A DNA stretch of 64,000 nt from the IMG/VR virus record IMGVR_UViG_3300047508_000265, positions 19,127 to 83,126 of that record. One strand, given 5' to 3'. The position numbers and the translations under genes are program-made. Every line of letters begins with the position of its first letter. Within the stretch, counting starts at the first letter, position 1. Below the pieces are notes generated by a model, which saw nothing but the letters and a program-made list of their open reading frames with translations, did not search any database and was not told the DNA's origin. Of the stretch, positions 44,563 to 51,264 are shown piece by piece. Origin of the DNA: a virus.

Positions 44563-44745
44563 TTAGCACCAAGTTATATAAGTATTCATCCAAATTGGAT
44601 TTGGGTATGGATTGAAAGGAGGCGGATCGTAGGGCCCTCTTCCGCAATAAGGGCTTCGACCGCAGTGCGGACAGATATGCTGGTTTGGGGTATTTGTGAT
44701 AGTGGTGGAATCCACTTTTACATCGCTGCCAGTTGTAGTATTCAT
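44563..44745 (-). CDS. Zinc-ribbon-like small protein, 60 aa
   Basis: Cys set in NQHICPHCGRSPYCGRGPYD within a Pro/Tyr-rich protein. ATGA overlap with the preceding Cys protein. Function unknown. Confidence 0.6.
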   Translation of the reverse strand: MNTTTGSDVKVDSTTITNTPNQHICPHCGRSPYCGRGPYDPPPFNPYPNPIWMNTYITWC

Positions 44746-44915
44746 TTACAAGTTTCTGGTGTACAAGGTATCATAATACTTTTAAGACCGCAAACAATAA
44801 GACAACGCCCGCAAATTAAGTTTTTCCCATCCATCATTGGTTGTGGGTGTTCACAGTCATAAGGGCAGTGAGCATGCCAGCAATTGTGTTCTTCATACCA
44901 TTCATATTTACTCAT
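44742..44915 (-). CDS. Cys-rich small protein, 57 aa
   Basis: MSKYEWYEEHNCWHAHCPYD with ICGRCLIVCGLKSIMIPC: about eight Cys and several His, enough for two zinc sites. The ATG shares bases with the glycosyltransferase stop (TAATG). Confidence 0.6.
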   Translation of the reverse strand: MSKYEWYEEHNCWHAHCPYDCEHPQPMMDGKNLICGRCLIVCGLKSIMIPCTPETCK

Positions 44916-45763
44916 TAACCAATACCAATAAAATTATCTTCGCTTTCCTCCACCAAGGCGCGCATTCTTTCTATATCGCCGAAAGCAGCAGAATATCTGC
45001 CTGCTAAATGACCGTTGCTTTCCGCCACAGGCTGGCCTTCCCAAACTCGATCTTTATACTCAACCCACGGCAGAGTGCCAGATTTGCATAGCATCGGATG
45101 CCAGAGATGAAGAACCTGATTAGGCGTTGTTTTATGCCGCCAGTAGAGCATGTCGGTTGCGCGCATTGCGGAGTGATCTTCGCCGCCCCAGCCGCGAAAT
45201 CTGCGATCCCAACAATGAAAAGCTTCTCGGGGTATAATTTGGATCATAGCGCCATACCAGTGTCCATGTTTTGATCCGGACCAATGATGGCGGTGATGAT
45301 GGTGATGATGCCCGTGTTCATCTTCATCGATTTCATGAGGAGGTGTCGGAAATTGATAGGGGCAACAGGGATCGGAGTCTAGAACGCGTTGGGAAGCGGC
45401 ATCGGTTAATCTAAAGAATTTTCGGTAAGGGACGAACCATATACGCTTGTTACGACGTCTTGCTCGTCTTATCTCCTCGGCACATTTCAGGACGACGTCA
45501 GCGTCGATATAACAATCCACATCCACGATGATAAAGATATCGCCTGTAGCTCTCTTAGCACCGTCATTTACAGCTACTGATTTGGAAAACGGACGCCACC
45601 ATCTACGATCTTGCCCTCGAATAATTTGGGCTCCCGGCAGTTGGCATTTCCAATACTTTTTCATCCATCGGAAATTTTCGTCCTGACGTTTAAATTTCTT
45701 GGATCGCCTGAACGGGATGATGATCGACAATCCGTGACCTTTTCTATGGTTGCTAAAGATCAT
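44915..45763 (-). CDS. Family 2-like glycosyltransferase with natural polyhistidine loop
   Basis: The 282-residue protein has GT-A features GLSIIIPFRRSKKFKRQDEN, FIIVDVDCYIDADVV (DxD), and the galactosyltransferase-type RRFRGWGGEDHSAMRATDML. A loop contains EHGHHHHHHRHHW, a natural His run. The ATG at 45763 has an aaaagga ribosome site; the earlier TTG or ATG codons lie inside the preceding gene. Confidence 0.82.
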   Translation of the reverse strand: MIFSNHRKGHGLSIIIPFRRSKKFKRQDENFRWMKKYWKCQLPGAQIIRGQDRRWWRPFSKSVAVNDGAKRATGDIFIIVDVDCYIDADVVLKCAEEIRRARRRNKRIWFVPYRKFFRLTDAASQRVLDSDPCCPYQFPTPPHEIDEDEHGHHHHHHRHHWSGSKHGHWYGAMIQIIPREAFHCWDRRFRGWGGEDHSAMRATDMLYWRHKTTPNQVLHLWHPMLCKSGTLPWVEYKDRVWEGQPVAESNGHLAGRYSAAFGDIERMRALVEESEDNFIGIG

Positions 45764-46538
45764 GTAGTTCCTTTTCCAAGATTTTGTAGGCATCGAATAT
45801 CGCAAAACGCGTATCTTCTATTGGCCATCTTGAAGGTTCAGTCATTTTTCCAGGTTCAAAAGGGGTATTTATAGAGGCGCTGTAGTCGCGGAATTTGAAG
45901 TCATAGCCTTCAGTTGTGTTAAGCAACTTAGGCGACATTTCAACTCGGCGAGGAATTGCAAAGGCATCCGCGGTAATCATGCCGTGTAGCGAGGAGGTTA
46001 CAATTCGCCTGCAGGCACCGATCTCTCTTAGAATTGTAAGAGGATCACCTCTTGGGCTAATTACTTGTATGGTAGGGTGAGTGCCGAATGAACGAAACAT
46101 CTGGATAAATCGTGGAACCAACTCATCGTCTTTCCAATGAGGTACGATTCCCAGGTCCCATTTCTTCTCTTGCCACCCAACTAGTTCATCTGCTAAGAGG
46201 CCAGGATCGCCGAGGGCGAAGTTTCCTTTTACACCATGAGCAGAGAGCGGGCCGCGCAGAGCTAGGATTGTAGCGTTTGATAATTCAATATTAGAATTTT
46301 CTTTCAGCCTGCCTGCGCCGCAGATGTAGCCGGTCCATTTGGGAGGAAGGTGTTCTAGGACGGAGCCAACTGTTATGATAGAGGCATCGCCTATGGCGCC
46401 CCATTCAAGATCGGCATCGCAAAAGTGGTCTAGTAACAAAGGCGCCAGGGCATCTCCGAAGTTACTAACTCCCTTCCACCAGTAGGCTTTGAGAGAGGCT
46501 AAAGGTAGGCCAGGAATGATAGGTCTGACGTTTGACAT
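45753..46538 (-). CDS. Polysaccharide pyruvyl transferase-like
   Basis: 261 aa: KAYWWKGVSNFGDALAPLLL, GYICGAGRL with SNATILALRGPLSAHGVKGN, and ACRRIVTSSLHGMITADAFA are the family core. Adds ketal-linked pyruvate to a glycan, changing charge. Start MSNVRPIIPGLPLASLKAYW; a frame further upstream is unlikely. Precedes the GT gene, so the two may act on one glycan. Confidence 0.85.
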   Translation of the reverse strand: MSNVRPIIPGLPLASLKAYWWKGVSNFGDALAPLLLDHFCDADLEWGAIGDASIITVGSVLEHLPPKWTGYICGAGRLKENSNIELSNATILALRGPLSAHGVKGNFALGDPGLLADELVGWQEKKWDLGIVPHWKDDELVPRFIQMFRSFGTHPTIQVISPRGDPLTILREIGACRRIVTSSLHGMITADAFAIPRRVEMSPKLLNTTEGYDFKFRDYSASINTPFEPGKMTEPSRWPIEDTRFAIFDAYKILEKELHDL

Positions 46539-46566
46539 AGCAGAATAATAACATAAAATTTTCTGC

Positions 46567-46758
46567 ATGCCAGCAGTATCAAAGAAACAACAGCATTTAA
46601 TGGCGGCTGCTGAACATGGAGCAAATTTTCCCATGGCCAGAAAAGTTCGCCAAAGTATGACACATCAACAGATGCATGATTTTGCATCTACATCAACGAA
46701 AGGATTGTCTAACAAAAAGAAGAAACGAGGCCCTATGTCGGATTACGAAATGCCTTAA
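46567..46758 (+). CDS. DUF3008-like small protein
   Basis: MPAVSKKQQHLMAAAEHGAN then a basic helical part and the closing MHDFASTSTKGLSNKKKKRG, matching the small phage DUF3008 family (M-P-A-x-S-K-x-Q-Q and the K-G-L end). Role unknown. Diverges from the pyruvyl transferase, converges with an HNH gene. Confidence 0.75.
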   Translation: MPAVSKKQQHLMAAAEHGANFPMARKVRQSMTHQQMHDFASTSTKGLSNKKKKRGPMSDYEMP

Positions 46759-47110
46759 AATATTTCGCATGTTCGGGTCGGGGTCTGCCTGCGTGTCCTT
46801 TGCGGTGGCAGTTGGCACAAATAACTACACATTTCTTAGCTTCTTTTCTTGCTGAGTATGGGGAGCGTATTTGGTTTATACATTGAGTTTTTCCATTTCT
46901 AAATCTTTTCTTTGTTGCAGGATTTATATGGTGGAGGTCTAAACAGACAATATCTGATTCGCCGCAAGTGCACGGATTGTTTTGTTTAATTTCGTTAATA
47001 AATTTTTTTCGTTTTTCATAACGGCGTTGGTTTTCTCGTTGTTTTTGTTCTAAATATTTATCACGATGTTTATGTCGCCATCGTAGGGTTTGTTCATAGG
47101 TACTTGGCAT
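46733..47110 (-). CDS. HNH homing endonuclease
   Basis: 125 aa: MPSTYEQTLRWRHKHRDKYL, then PCTCGESDIVCLDLHHINPA and AKKCVVICANCHRKGHAGRP. A Cys-pair HNH on the minus strand, convergent with the DUF3008-like gene and directly upstream (in its own orientation) of the structured 788-nt gap. Confidence 0.86.
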   Translation of the reverse strand: MPSTYEQTLRWRHKHRDKYLEQKQRENQRRYEKRKKFINEIKQNNPCTCGESDIVCLDLHHINPATKKRFRNGKTQCINQIRSPYSARKEAKKCVVICANCHRKGHAGRPRPEHAKYFKAFRNPT

Positions 47111-47898
47111 ATTTTACCCTATCATTGAAGCAGGGGTAGGTCAAATTATTTTTACTAGGATTTTGTTGTATGGGTGGTAAGCGCTCGTAGCGACCACCTA
47201 TTAAGGGGTCTGACGGCGACACGGGTAGGTCTCTGATTCCCTGCACCACTGACTCCATGTAGCTTTTGATAGGACTGTGACAAGATAGAGCCAGACGCAT
47301 GATGCACCGAGTCAAGGCTATCAAGTCCGTGAGCAACGATTGCACCGACAGAAGCTTGTAGCGGTGCGTAGCTTGAACCGTGAGTGTGTTGCCATGTGAT
47401 TACGCTACAGAGTTACAATCCAAACATTGCGCCACTGATTCTGTGATGCAATGCGACAAGGCAGCAAGGCGAAAAGTCGTAAGAAACCTTGAGCGGGAGT
47501 CTGTAAGTCTTGAAGGCAAGCCCGACACGCTAAGCTCAAGTTAATGAGTGCGATGCCGCGAATAAGCCGATACAAAGTCGATCAGTAATACCACATTGCG
47601 TTGGCTGTAACGTAGCCATAGCATCTCATCATCACGAGACTTATTGCAATTCAGGTATGACCAATACACACCGGAACGAGTGTTAGTCGCAAGGCTAAGG
47701 TTAAAGGTTGATAACGTTAAAACACTAACAGAGACGAAGCATCGACTAGATGCATAAACGAATTGCTCGACTAGGGCAAACAAACGATTTAAAAGTCTCT
47801 TAACTCTGGAGCGCACCGTATCGCGGTGCGCTCTTAGACAATGCTGCGAAATGATGCTGGCCAAACGGCAAAGCGCGCGGCATTGGTTAGGATAACAT
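47111..47898 (+). ncRNA. Large structured non-coding region, candidate ornate phage RNA
   Basis: No reading frame of note in either strand, yet almost every 60-100 nt holds perfect complementary arms. These are 47173-47178 with 47193-47198 (inner pair 47182-47185/47189-47192); 47342-47347 with 47362-47367; 47425-47430 with 47448-47453; and 47488-47494 with 47534-47540, enclosing ggg/ccc and cttg/caag. Further arms are 47681-47687 with 47724-47730; 47731-47735 with 47795-47799, enclosing two hairpins; a 10-bp stem 47809-47818/47824-47833; and 47839-47844 with 47880-47885. Size and a phage tRNA gene 3 kb away recall GOLLD and ROOL RNAs. Strand is inferred from the downstream gene. Confidence 0.6.
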
Positions 47899-48444
47899 AT
47901 GGAAACACAAAGTAATGATGCAACGTTCGCTAATCCGAACGCAACGTTGAAGGAAATTAATGTTGCGGCGAAAGAGCGGGCGCTTGTTAAATTGGACGCA
48001 CCACGCGAAAAGCTATCCGAATTGGTTGCAAAAGACGTAACCTATAACGGTGCTTTTCAAGTGGACAAGCGCACCGGCGGGACTGGTAAAGCAGTCGGCG
48101 CTGTGTCTTATGTTGCAGCCAAGATGAACTTGTCTGTGACTAAGGATACGACAATCGCCGAGCTTCGCAAGAACTACGATAAGGATACGATCAAGTCGCA
48201 CCTTGTTGCGTTAAAGTCAGCGAAAGTTCTTCGCACAGTCCACTCCCGTCAAGTGTGGGCGTTGATCGGTCAAGATCAAAACTACACGTTGACGGTTAAA
48301 GGTAAGGTCAACAAAAAGGGTGAGTTCACTGGATTCTCCGGGAACGCCCGTTTCCTCAAGCCAGAGGCAGCAAAGAAAATGTCGAAAGACGCAACGATTG
48401 CGTTCTTGCAATCGAAGTTGGCAGCAGCGGGAATTGCAGTTTAG
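47899..48444 (+). CDS. Hypothetical protein, 181 aa
   Basis: METQSNDATFANPNATLKEI, then a middle part with a helical, possibly winged-helix pattern (TTIAELRKNYDKDTIKSHLV, SRQVWALIGQ) and a beta-rich C-terminus. Has an agga ribosome site 7 nt upstream of its ATG. First gene after the structured RNA, so possibly linked to it. Function unknown. Confidence 0.7.
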   Translation: METQSNDATFANPNATLKEINVAAKERALVKLDAPREKLSELVAKDVTYNGAFQVDKRTGGTGKAVGAVSYVAAKMNLSVTKDTTIAELRKNYDKDTIKSHLVALKSAKVLRTVHSRQVWALIGQDQNYTLTVKGKVNKKGEFTGFSGNARFLKPEAAKKMSKDATIAFLQSKLAAAGIAV

Positions 48445-48735
48445 TTTCGACTGATTGGCCAGTCATTCGACCTCTGCTACAGTGATGCATTGCGTCCCTG
48501 TAGCAAGGTCGCATGATAAGCGGAAGTGCGTGTCCAGTCAAAACTATCGAAACTAACTGGCGAAATAAGAAGTCGAGCGCACTTCGTAATTTCTCTTGCA
48601 CCCCTGACATCTTGACTCAGTGCTACAGGAAAGCAGGGAATCAATTTCTAGTGCAGATATCGCGCTAGACGCGGCACGGACGTGAGTCCTAATTTTGCTT
48701 GAGTATAGCGGGGCAGTCCGTGTCGCCTTTACTTT
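48445..48735 (+). ncRNA. Structured intercistronic region, 291 nt
   Basis: No gene. Perfect arms: tgctacag 48475-48482 with ctgtagca 48498-48505; gaagtgcg 48523-48530 with cgcacttc 48578-48585, enclosing ccagt/actgg; and cacggac 48675-48681 with gtccgtg 48716-48722. A cccctg/caggg arm pair lies between them. The last arm ends about 14 nt before the next ATG, which has no ribosome site. Role may be regulation of the small gene or a separate RNA. Confidence 0.5.
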
Positions 48736-48858
48736 ATGAAACAACTAATGACAGACTTGGCAGAGGGAGCAATCTCCGTTGCTACCTTCTACCTTGAAGC
48801 AAAAATGCAAGGCTACAGTGAAGTAGAGATTCGCTTGGCTCTTGATATCGTAGAATAG
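48736..48858 (+). CDS. Small helical protein, 40 aa
   Basis: MKQLMTDLAEGAISVATFYL then EAKMQGYSEVEIRLALDIVE. A compact helical pair, translated from a tttatg start after the structured gap. No clear Shine-Dalgarno. Function unknown. Confidence 0.5.
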   Translation: MKQLMTDLAEGAISVATFYLEAKMQGYSEVEIRLALDIVE

Positions 48859-49058
48859 AGAACACCACTTCTACGTGTAGTCACATGTGACTACATAGCG
48901 TGAAGAATCACATTACAATTCTGTAATGATTGGTGCGTGTTGAATCCTAGAAGTAAGAACACGAATCATGGCGTGATAACGTCGATCTCAAGTGCTAGGC
49001 ATCAAGGCGAGACGTTAAGCACACCAGCCAACATTACAGAATTGTAATAAATCAATTT
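48859..49058 (+). promoter_or_regulatory. Gene-free tract with dyads and nested inverted repeats
   Basis: A perfect 20-nt palindrome tgtagtcacatgtgactaca (48876-48895). The dyad cattaca-attc-tgtaatg is at 48911-48928, and its exact reverse complement (17 nt) is at 49032-49048, 121 nt away, so the tract can be closed by a long stem. Between them are cgtgtt/aacacg and aacgtc/gacgtt. Either two operator dyads or the base of a branched RNA. Confidence 0.6.
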
Positions 49059-49232
49059 ATGAGATACCTCATAATGCAAGGCGACCACTTCAAAATGGAG
49101 TCATTGCCTGCGCGTGAATCGCGCGAAGAAGCACAAGCGGAAGCTGAGCGTTTGAATCAGCTTCTTGAAAAACCCAAACATCGTTGGGACGGCTCATGTC
49201 GTGAACGGTATTGGGTAAAAGAAATAGTTTAA
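49059..49232 (+). CDS. Small protein, 57 aa
   Basis: MRYLIMQGDHFKMESLPARE then a helical part EEAQAEAERLNQLLEKPKHR. Starts tttatg just after the right dyad; no Shine-Dalgarno. Function unknown. Confidence 0.6.
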   Translation: MRYLIMQGDHFKMESLPARESREEAQAEAERLNQLLEKPKHRWDGSCRERYWVKEIV

Positions 49233-49235
49233 GGC

Positions 49236-49268
49236 ATCCCTGATTCACTGTGTCAGTGCAGCAGGGAT
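49236..49268 (+). promoter_or_regulatory. Two-tier hairpin before ATG (hairpin series 1)
   Basis: atccctg/cagggat closed over cactg-tgt-cagtg. Ends 10 nt before the ATG of the metallopeptidase gene and starts 3 nt after the previous stop. Confidence 0.65.
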
Positions 49269-49278
49269 TCACAGAACC

Positions 49279-49707
49279 ATGAACACAAGTCAGTCCTATG
49301 TTCACGTAGGACAAATCCTGACAGAAATCGTGGACATTCAGGAGTGGGAGAAACTTCCGGAAGAAGATCGTGAACTGGCTAACGGATGGTCAGAGCCGCG
49401 AAAAATCCGTGCAGCAGTAGGCGAAACTCCGGTTTCGTTATTCATTCTCGCCCACGAGTGCGGCCATGTATTTCACGGCCACCCAAGCACAGAATTTGAT
49501 TGGGGCAAGGCATCCAATAAGTGGGAGTGGGAAGCAACACAATGGGCGCTTTGCATGCTTCGCCAGTGTGGCGCCCCAATCACTAAAGAAATAAAAGATT
49601 TCGCCAAAGGCTGTTTGCTAGGTTATGTGCAGGATGCTGAGAAGTATGGGCACACAATCAAGCCGCGAATTAAGCGCTTTATTCGTGGTGTAAAAGCAGT
49701 TAGATAG
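49279..49707 (+). CDS. ImmA/IrrE-like zinc metallopeptidase, 142 aa
   Basis: FILAHECGHVFHGHPSTEF holds the zinc HExxH helix, and NKWEWEATQWALCMLRQCG supplies a probable third acidic ligand, as in ImmA/IrrE (M78) peptidases. These cleave repressors in other systems; here the target is unknown. ATG follows the hairpin without a clear ribosome site. Confidence 0.72.
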   Translation: MNTSQSYVHVGQILTEIVDIQEWEKLPEEDRELANGWSEPRKIRAAVGETPVSLFILAHECGHVFHGHPSTEFDWGKASNKWEWEATQWALCMLRQCGAPITKEIKDFAKGCLLGYVQDAEKYGHTIKPRIKRFIRGVKAVR

Positions 49708-49712
49708 AATTT

Positions 49713-49871
49713 ATGAAAACACACATGTGCGGAAATTGGGGCATGACTTTATGTGGTAAAGATGGTTGGGCTCCTCATTTTTGGTCAAGTTGGAGCAATC
49801 CTGACTCGCTTAAGTCAACCATAAACAAAAAGAAAGTCACATGCAAATCATGTTTACGAAAATTGAAATAA
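49713..49871 (+). CDS. Small zinc-binding protein, 52 aa
   Basis: MKTHMCGNWGMTLCGKDGWA with KVTCKSCLRKLK at the end: two Cys pairs for one zinc ribbon. tttatg start without ribosome site. Overlaps the next short frame. Confidence 0.6.
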   Translation: MKTHMCGNWGMTLCGKDGWAPHFWSSWSNPDSLKSTINKKKVTCKSCLRKLK

Positions 49872-49927
49872 CACTCGCAATCGCCGATGTTCTTCTCTGG
49901 ACATGGGCGTTGTGGCCTATTTTATGA
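49841..49927 (+). CDS. Membrane peptide, 28 aa
   Basis: MQIMFTKIEITLAIADVLLW then TWALWPIL. One membrane helix. Starts inside the previous gene; may begin at the second ATG. ATGA overlap with the next gene. Confidence 0.4.
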   Translation: MQIMFTKIEITLAIADVLLWTWALWPIL

Positions 49928-50082
49928 AAACAAAAACAAAGCAACTACTTATAAAGTTGCAGGAAATAGCCGACGATTGCGATGATGTTAGTAGAAGCGC
50001 TGTGGTGCAACATGCAGAAAGCCGAACTTGGAAGTCTGTTGCAGCTAGACTTCGCGCTATAATCGCCGAATTCAAGAAATAG
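49924..50082 (+). CDS. Small basic helical protein, 52 aa
   Basis: MKTKTKQLLIKLQEIADDCD and TWKSVAARLRAIIAEFKK: helical, basic C-terminus. Function unknown. Confidence 0.55.
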   Translation: MKTKTKQLLIKLQEIADDCDDVSRSAVVQHAESRTWKSVAARLRAIIAEFKK

Positions 50083-50090
50083 TTTGCAAA

Positions 50091-50150
50091 CGTGGTGCAA
50101 CGGGCGCAGTCGTGCGATTAAACCACGGCTGAAAGCGCCATTGCACCACG
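50091..50150 (+). promoter_or_regulatory. Long hairpin before ATG (hairpin series 2)
   Basis: cgtggtgcaa/ttgcaccacg (10 bp), then ggcgc/gcgcc, then an inner stem agtcgtg/cacggct. Lies 7 nt before the next ATG. Shares cgtggtgca...attgca-cacgaca with series member 4. Confidence 0.7.
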
Positions 50151-50157
50151 ACACTTT

Positions 50158-50265
50158 ATGAGATTGATCAAATGGCTAAGGTGGAGATATAACCATCATT
50201 TCAAATACCATTGCACACATCCCAAAAACTGTGAGTTTTGTGGGTGGTGCGGCATGGGTCATTGA
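50158..50265 (+). CDS. Tiny zinc-knuckle protein, 35 aa
   Basis: MRLIKWLRWRYNHHFKYHCT then HPKNCEFCGWCGMGH: basic with a Cys/His knuckle. Follows hairpin 2. No ribosome site. Confidence 0.55.
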   Translation: MRLIKWLRWRYNHHFKYHCTHPKNCEFCGWCGMGH

Positions 50266-50317
50266 TACACTCGCCTTGGCCTCCGGTCGCTCCGGCAATA
50301 CTATCGCGTGAGTGAGA

Positions 50318-50347
50318 CGTAGCTCAGTGGTATGCCGCTGAGCTACG
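50318..50347 (+). promoter_or_regulatory. Perfect 10-bp hairpin before ATG (hairpin series 3)
   Basis: cgtagctcag / ctgagctacg with a 10-nt loop tggtatgccg. The left arm and loop look like a tRNA D-arm (gtagctcagtggta). Eight nt separate it from the ATG. Not a full tRNA. Confidence 0.75.
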
Positions 50348-50355
50348 ATACTTTT

Positions 50356-50640
50356 ATGAAACCAACACAAGAAGACATAATCAAATATGCCTCGCAGCAT
50401 ACACGTCTGATTGTAGATGTGGATTGCTACGGGGCACCAATAGAAATCATTGTTCAGAAGCAATTAAACGATGGTGAGTTGTTTCAGGCAGGCATTGGTT
50501 GGGGTGTTCGATGGTTTAAGACTAATCAGGTAGATATTCTCGCCATGTTGCCGCCACCTGTGCCAAGGCCGGTGCCAGCATTTCTTTATTCCAAACCGGA
50601 AAAGAAACGCAGGAAGAAAAATGATAAAAGCAATCCGTGA
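50356..50640 (+). CDS. Hypothetical protein, 94 aa
   Basis: MKPTQEDIIKYASQHTRLIV with WGVRWFKTNQVDILAML and a basic tail KPEKKRRKKNDKSNP. The start after hairpin 3 has no ribosome site; an in-frame extension upstream reads through the hairpin and is unlikely. Function unknown. Confidence 0.6.
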   Translation: MKPTQEDIIKYASQHTRLIVDVDCYGAPIEIIVQKQLNDGELFQAGIGWGVRWFKTNQVDILAMLPPPVPRPVPAFLYSKPEKKRRKKNDKSNP

Positions 50641-50704
50641 TTGGTGGCAGTTGCGGCGATTTGCGCGGTTATGCCGCAGGTGCAAACATTTTAAGTTCCG
50701 TTAA
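50621..50704 (+). CDS. Tiny basic Cys protein, 27 aa
   Basis: MIKAIRDWWQLRRFARLCRR then CKHFKFR: a basic peptide with a CxxC. Preceded by aggaag. Overlaps the previous gene. Low information. Confidence 0.45.
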   Translation: MIKAIRDWWQLRRFARLCRRCKHFKFR

Positions 50705-50706
50705 CG

Positions 50707-50761
50707 CGTGGTGCAGTGGAATGCCGCAAAGGGCTTTGTTAGCCGACGCCATTGCATCACG
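50707..50761 (+). promoter_or_regulatory. 13-bp hairpin (hairpin series 4)
   Basis: cgtggtgcagtgg pairs with ccattgcatcacg across 13 positions, with G.U pairs, around an inner gggct/agcc stem. It shares cagtgg-atgccgc with series 3 and its flanks with series 2. Confidence 0.65.
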
Positions 50762-50794
50762 ACATTTTCGCAGTAAACAAATGAAAGGAAGCAC

Positions 50795-50896
50795 ATGAAA
50801 AAATGGATTAGCTACAGGTTCGCCCTGTTGCGTTGGCGGTTCCGTTTGGGTGAGTATTCTCCGACAGGGGAATACGGTAGCCGTTGCTCTAAGTAA
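50795..50896 (+). CDS. Tiny basic protein, 33 aa
   Basis: MKKWISYRFALLRWRFRLGE and a polar end. An aagga box precedes the ATG by 6 nt; a short upstream frame (MKGST) may couple to it. Function unknown. Confidence 0.45.
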   Translation: MKKWISYRFALLRWRFRLGEYSPTGEYGSRCSK

Positions 50897-50907
50897 GTTG
50901 CAAACAC

Positions 50908-50936
50908 TGCGATATCGGCGCAAGCTTGATATCGCA
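50908..50936 (+). promoter_or_regulatory. 9-bp hairpin before ATG (hairpin series 5)
   Basis: tgcgatatc / gatatcgca around ggcgcaagctt; the ATG follows 12 nt later. It begins with ttgcaaac like series 2. Confidence 0.65.
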
Positions 50937-50947
50937 AGCTGTAATTT

Positions 50948-51124
50948 ATGAAATGGCAGAAGGAGTTTGACGAAAACCAAAGAGCCAGACGAATTTCTGG
51001 CATGAAAACATTTGGTAAAGAAGAAATTAAAAGAGGCCGTCGAATTAGGTGCGAGCATTGTGATGTTCTTGTAATCAATAATATCGTGTGTCATGAATTC
51101 GGCTGTCCTTCCCAACGCAAATGA
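50948..51124 (+). CDS. Zinc-binding small protein, 58 aa
   Basis: MKWQKEFDENQRARRISGMK, basic, then RIRCEHCDVLVINNIVCHEF and GCPSQRK: two Cys pairs and a His for zinc. tttatg start after hairpin 5. Confidence 0.58.
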   Translation: MKWQKEFDENQRARRISGMKTFGKEEIKRGRRIRCEHCDVLVINNIVCHEFGCPSQRK

Positions 51125-51264
51125 TCGTAAGACTGCTTGATAACCCCGTGGGCTGTCTCATTGCCTCTGCTTGTGTTGTGGCATTAGTAATGAAATGGAT
51201 TTATGGAAAAAACAAAAAGCCTCAGGGACAGAATCCTAGAGGCGAACTCGGAAAAGCAAGTTGA
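51121..51264 (+). CDS. Membrane peptide, 47 aa
   Basis: MIVRLLDNPVGCLIASACVV then ALVMKWIYGKNKKPQGQNPR: one membrane helix and a basic tail. Its last 60 nt are shared with the next gene in another frame. Confidence 0.5.
   Translation: MIVRLLDNPVGCLIASACVVALVMKWIYGKNKKPQGQNPRGELGKAS

Noticed and set aside
47111-47898. CRISPR array
   Set aside because: The stems and short similarities in the gap are not regularly spaced repeats with unique spacers; no array exists in the window.
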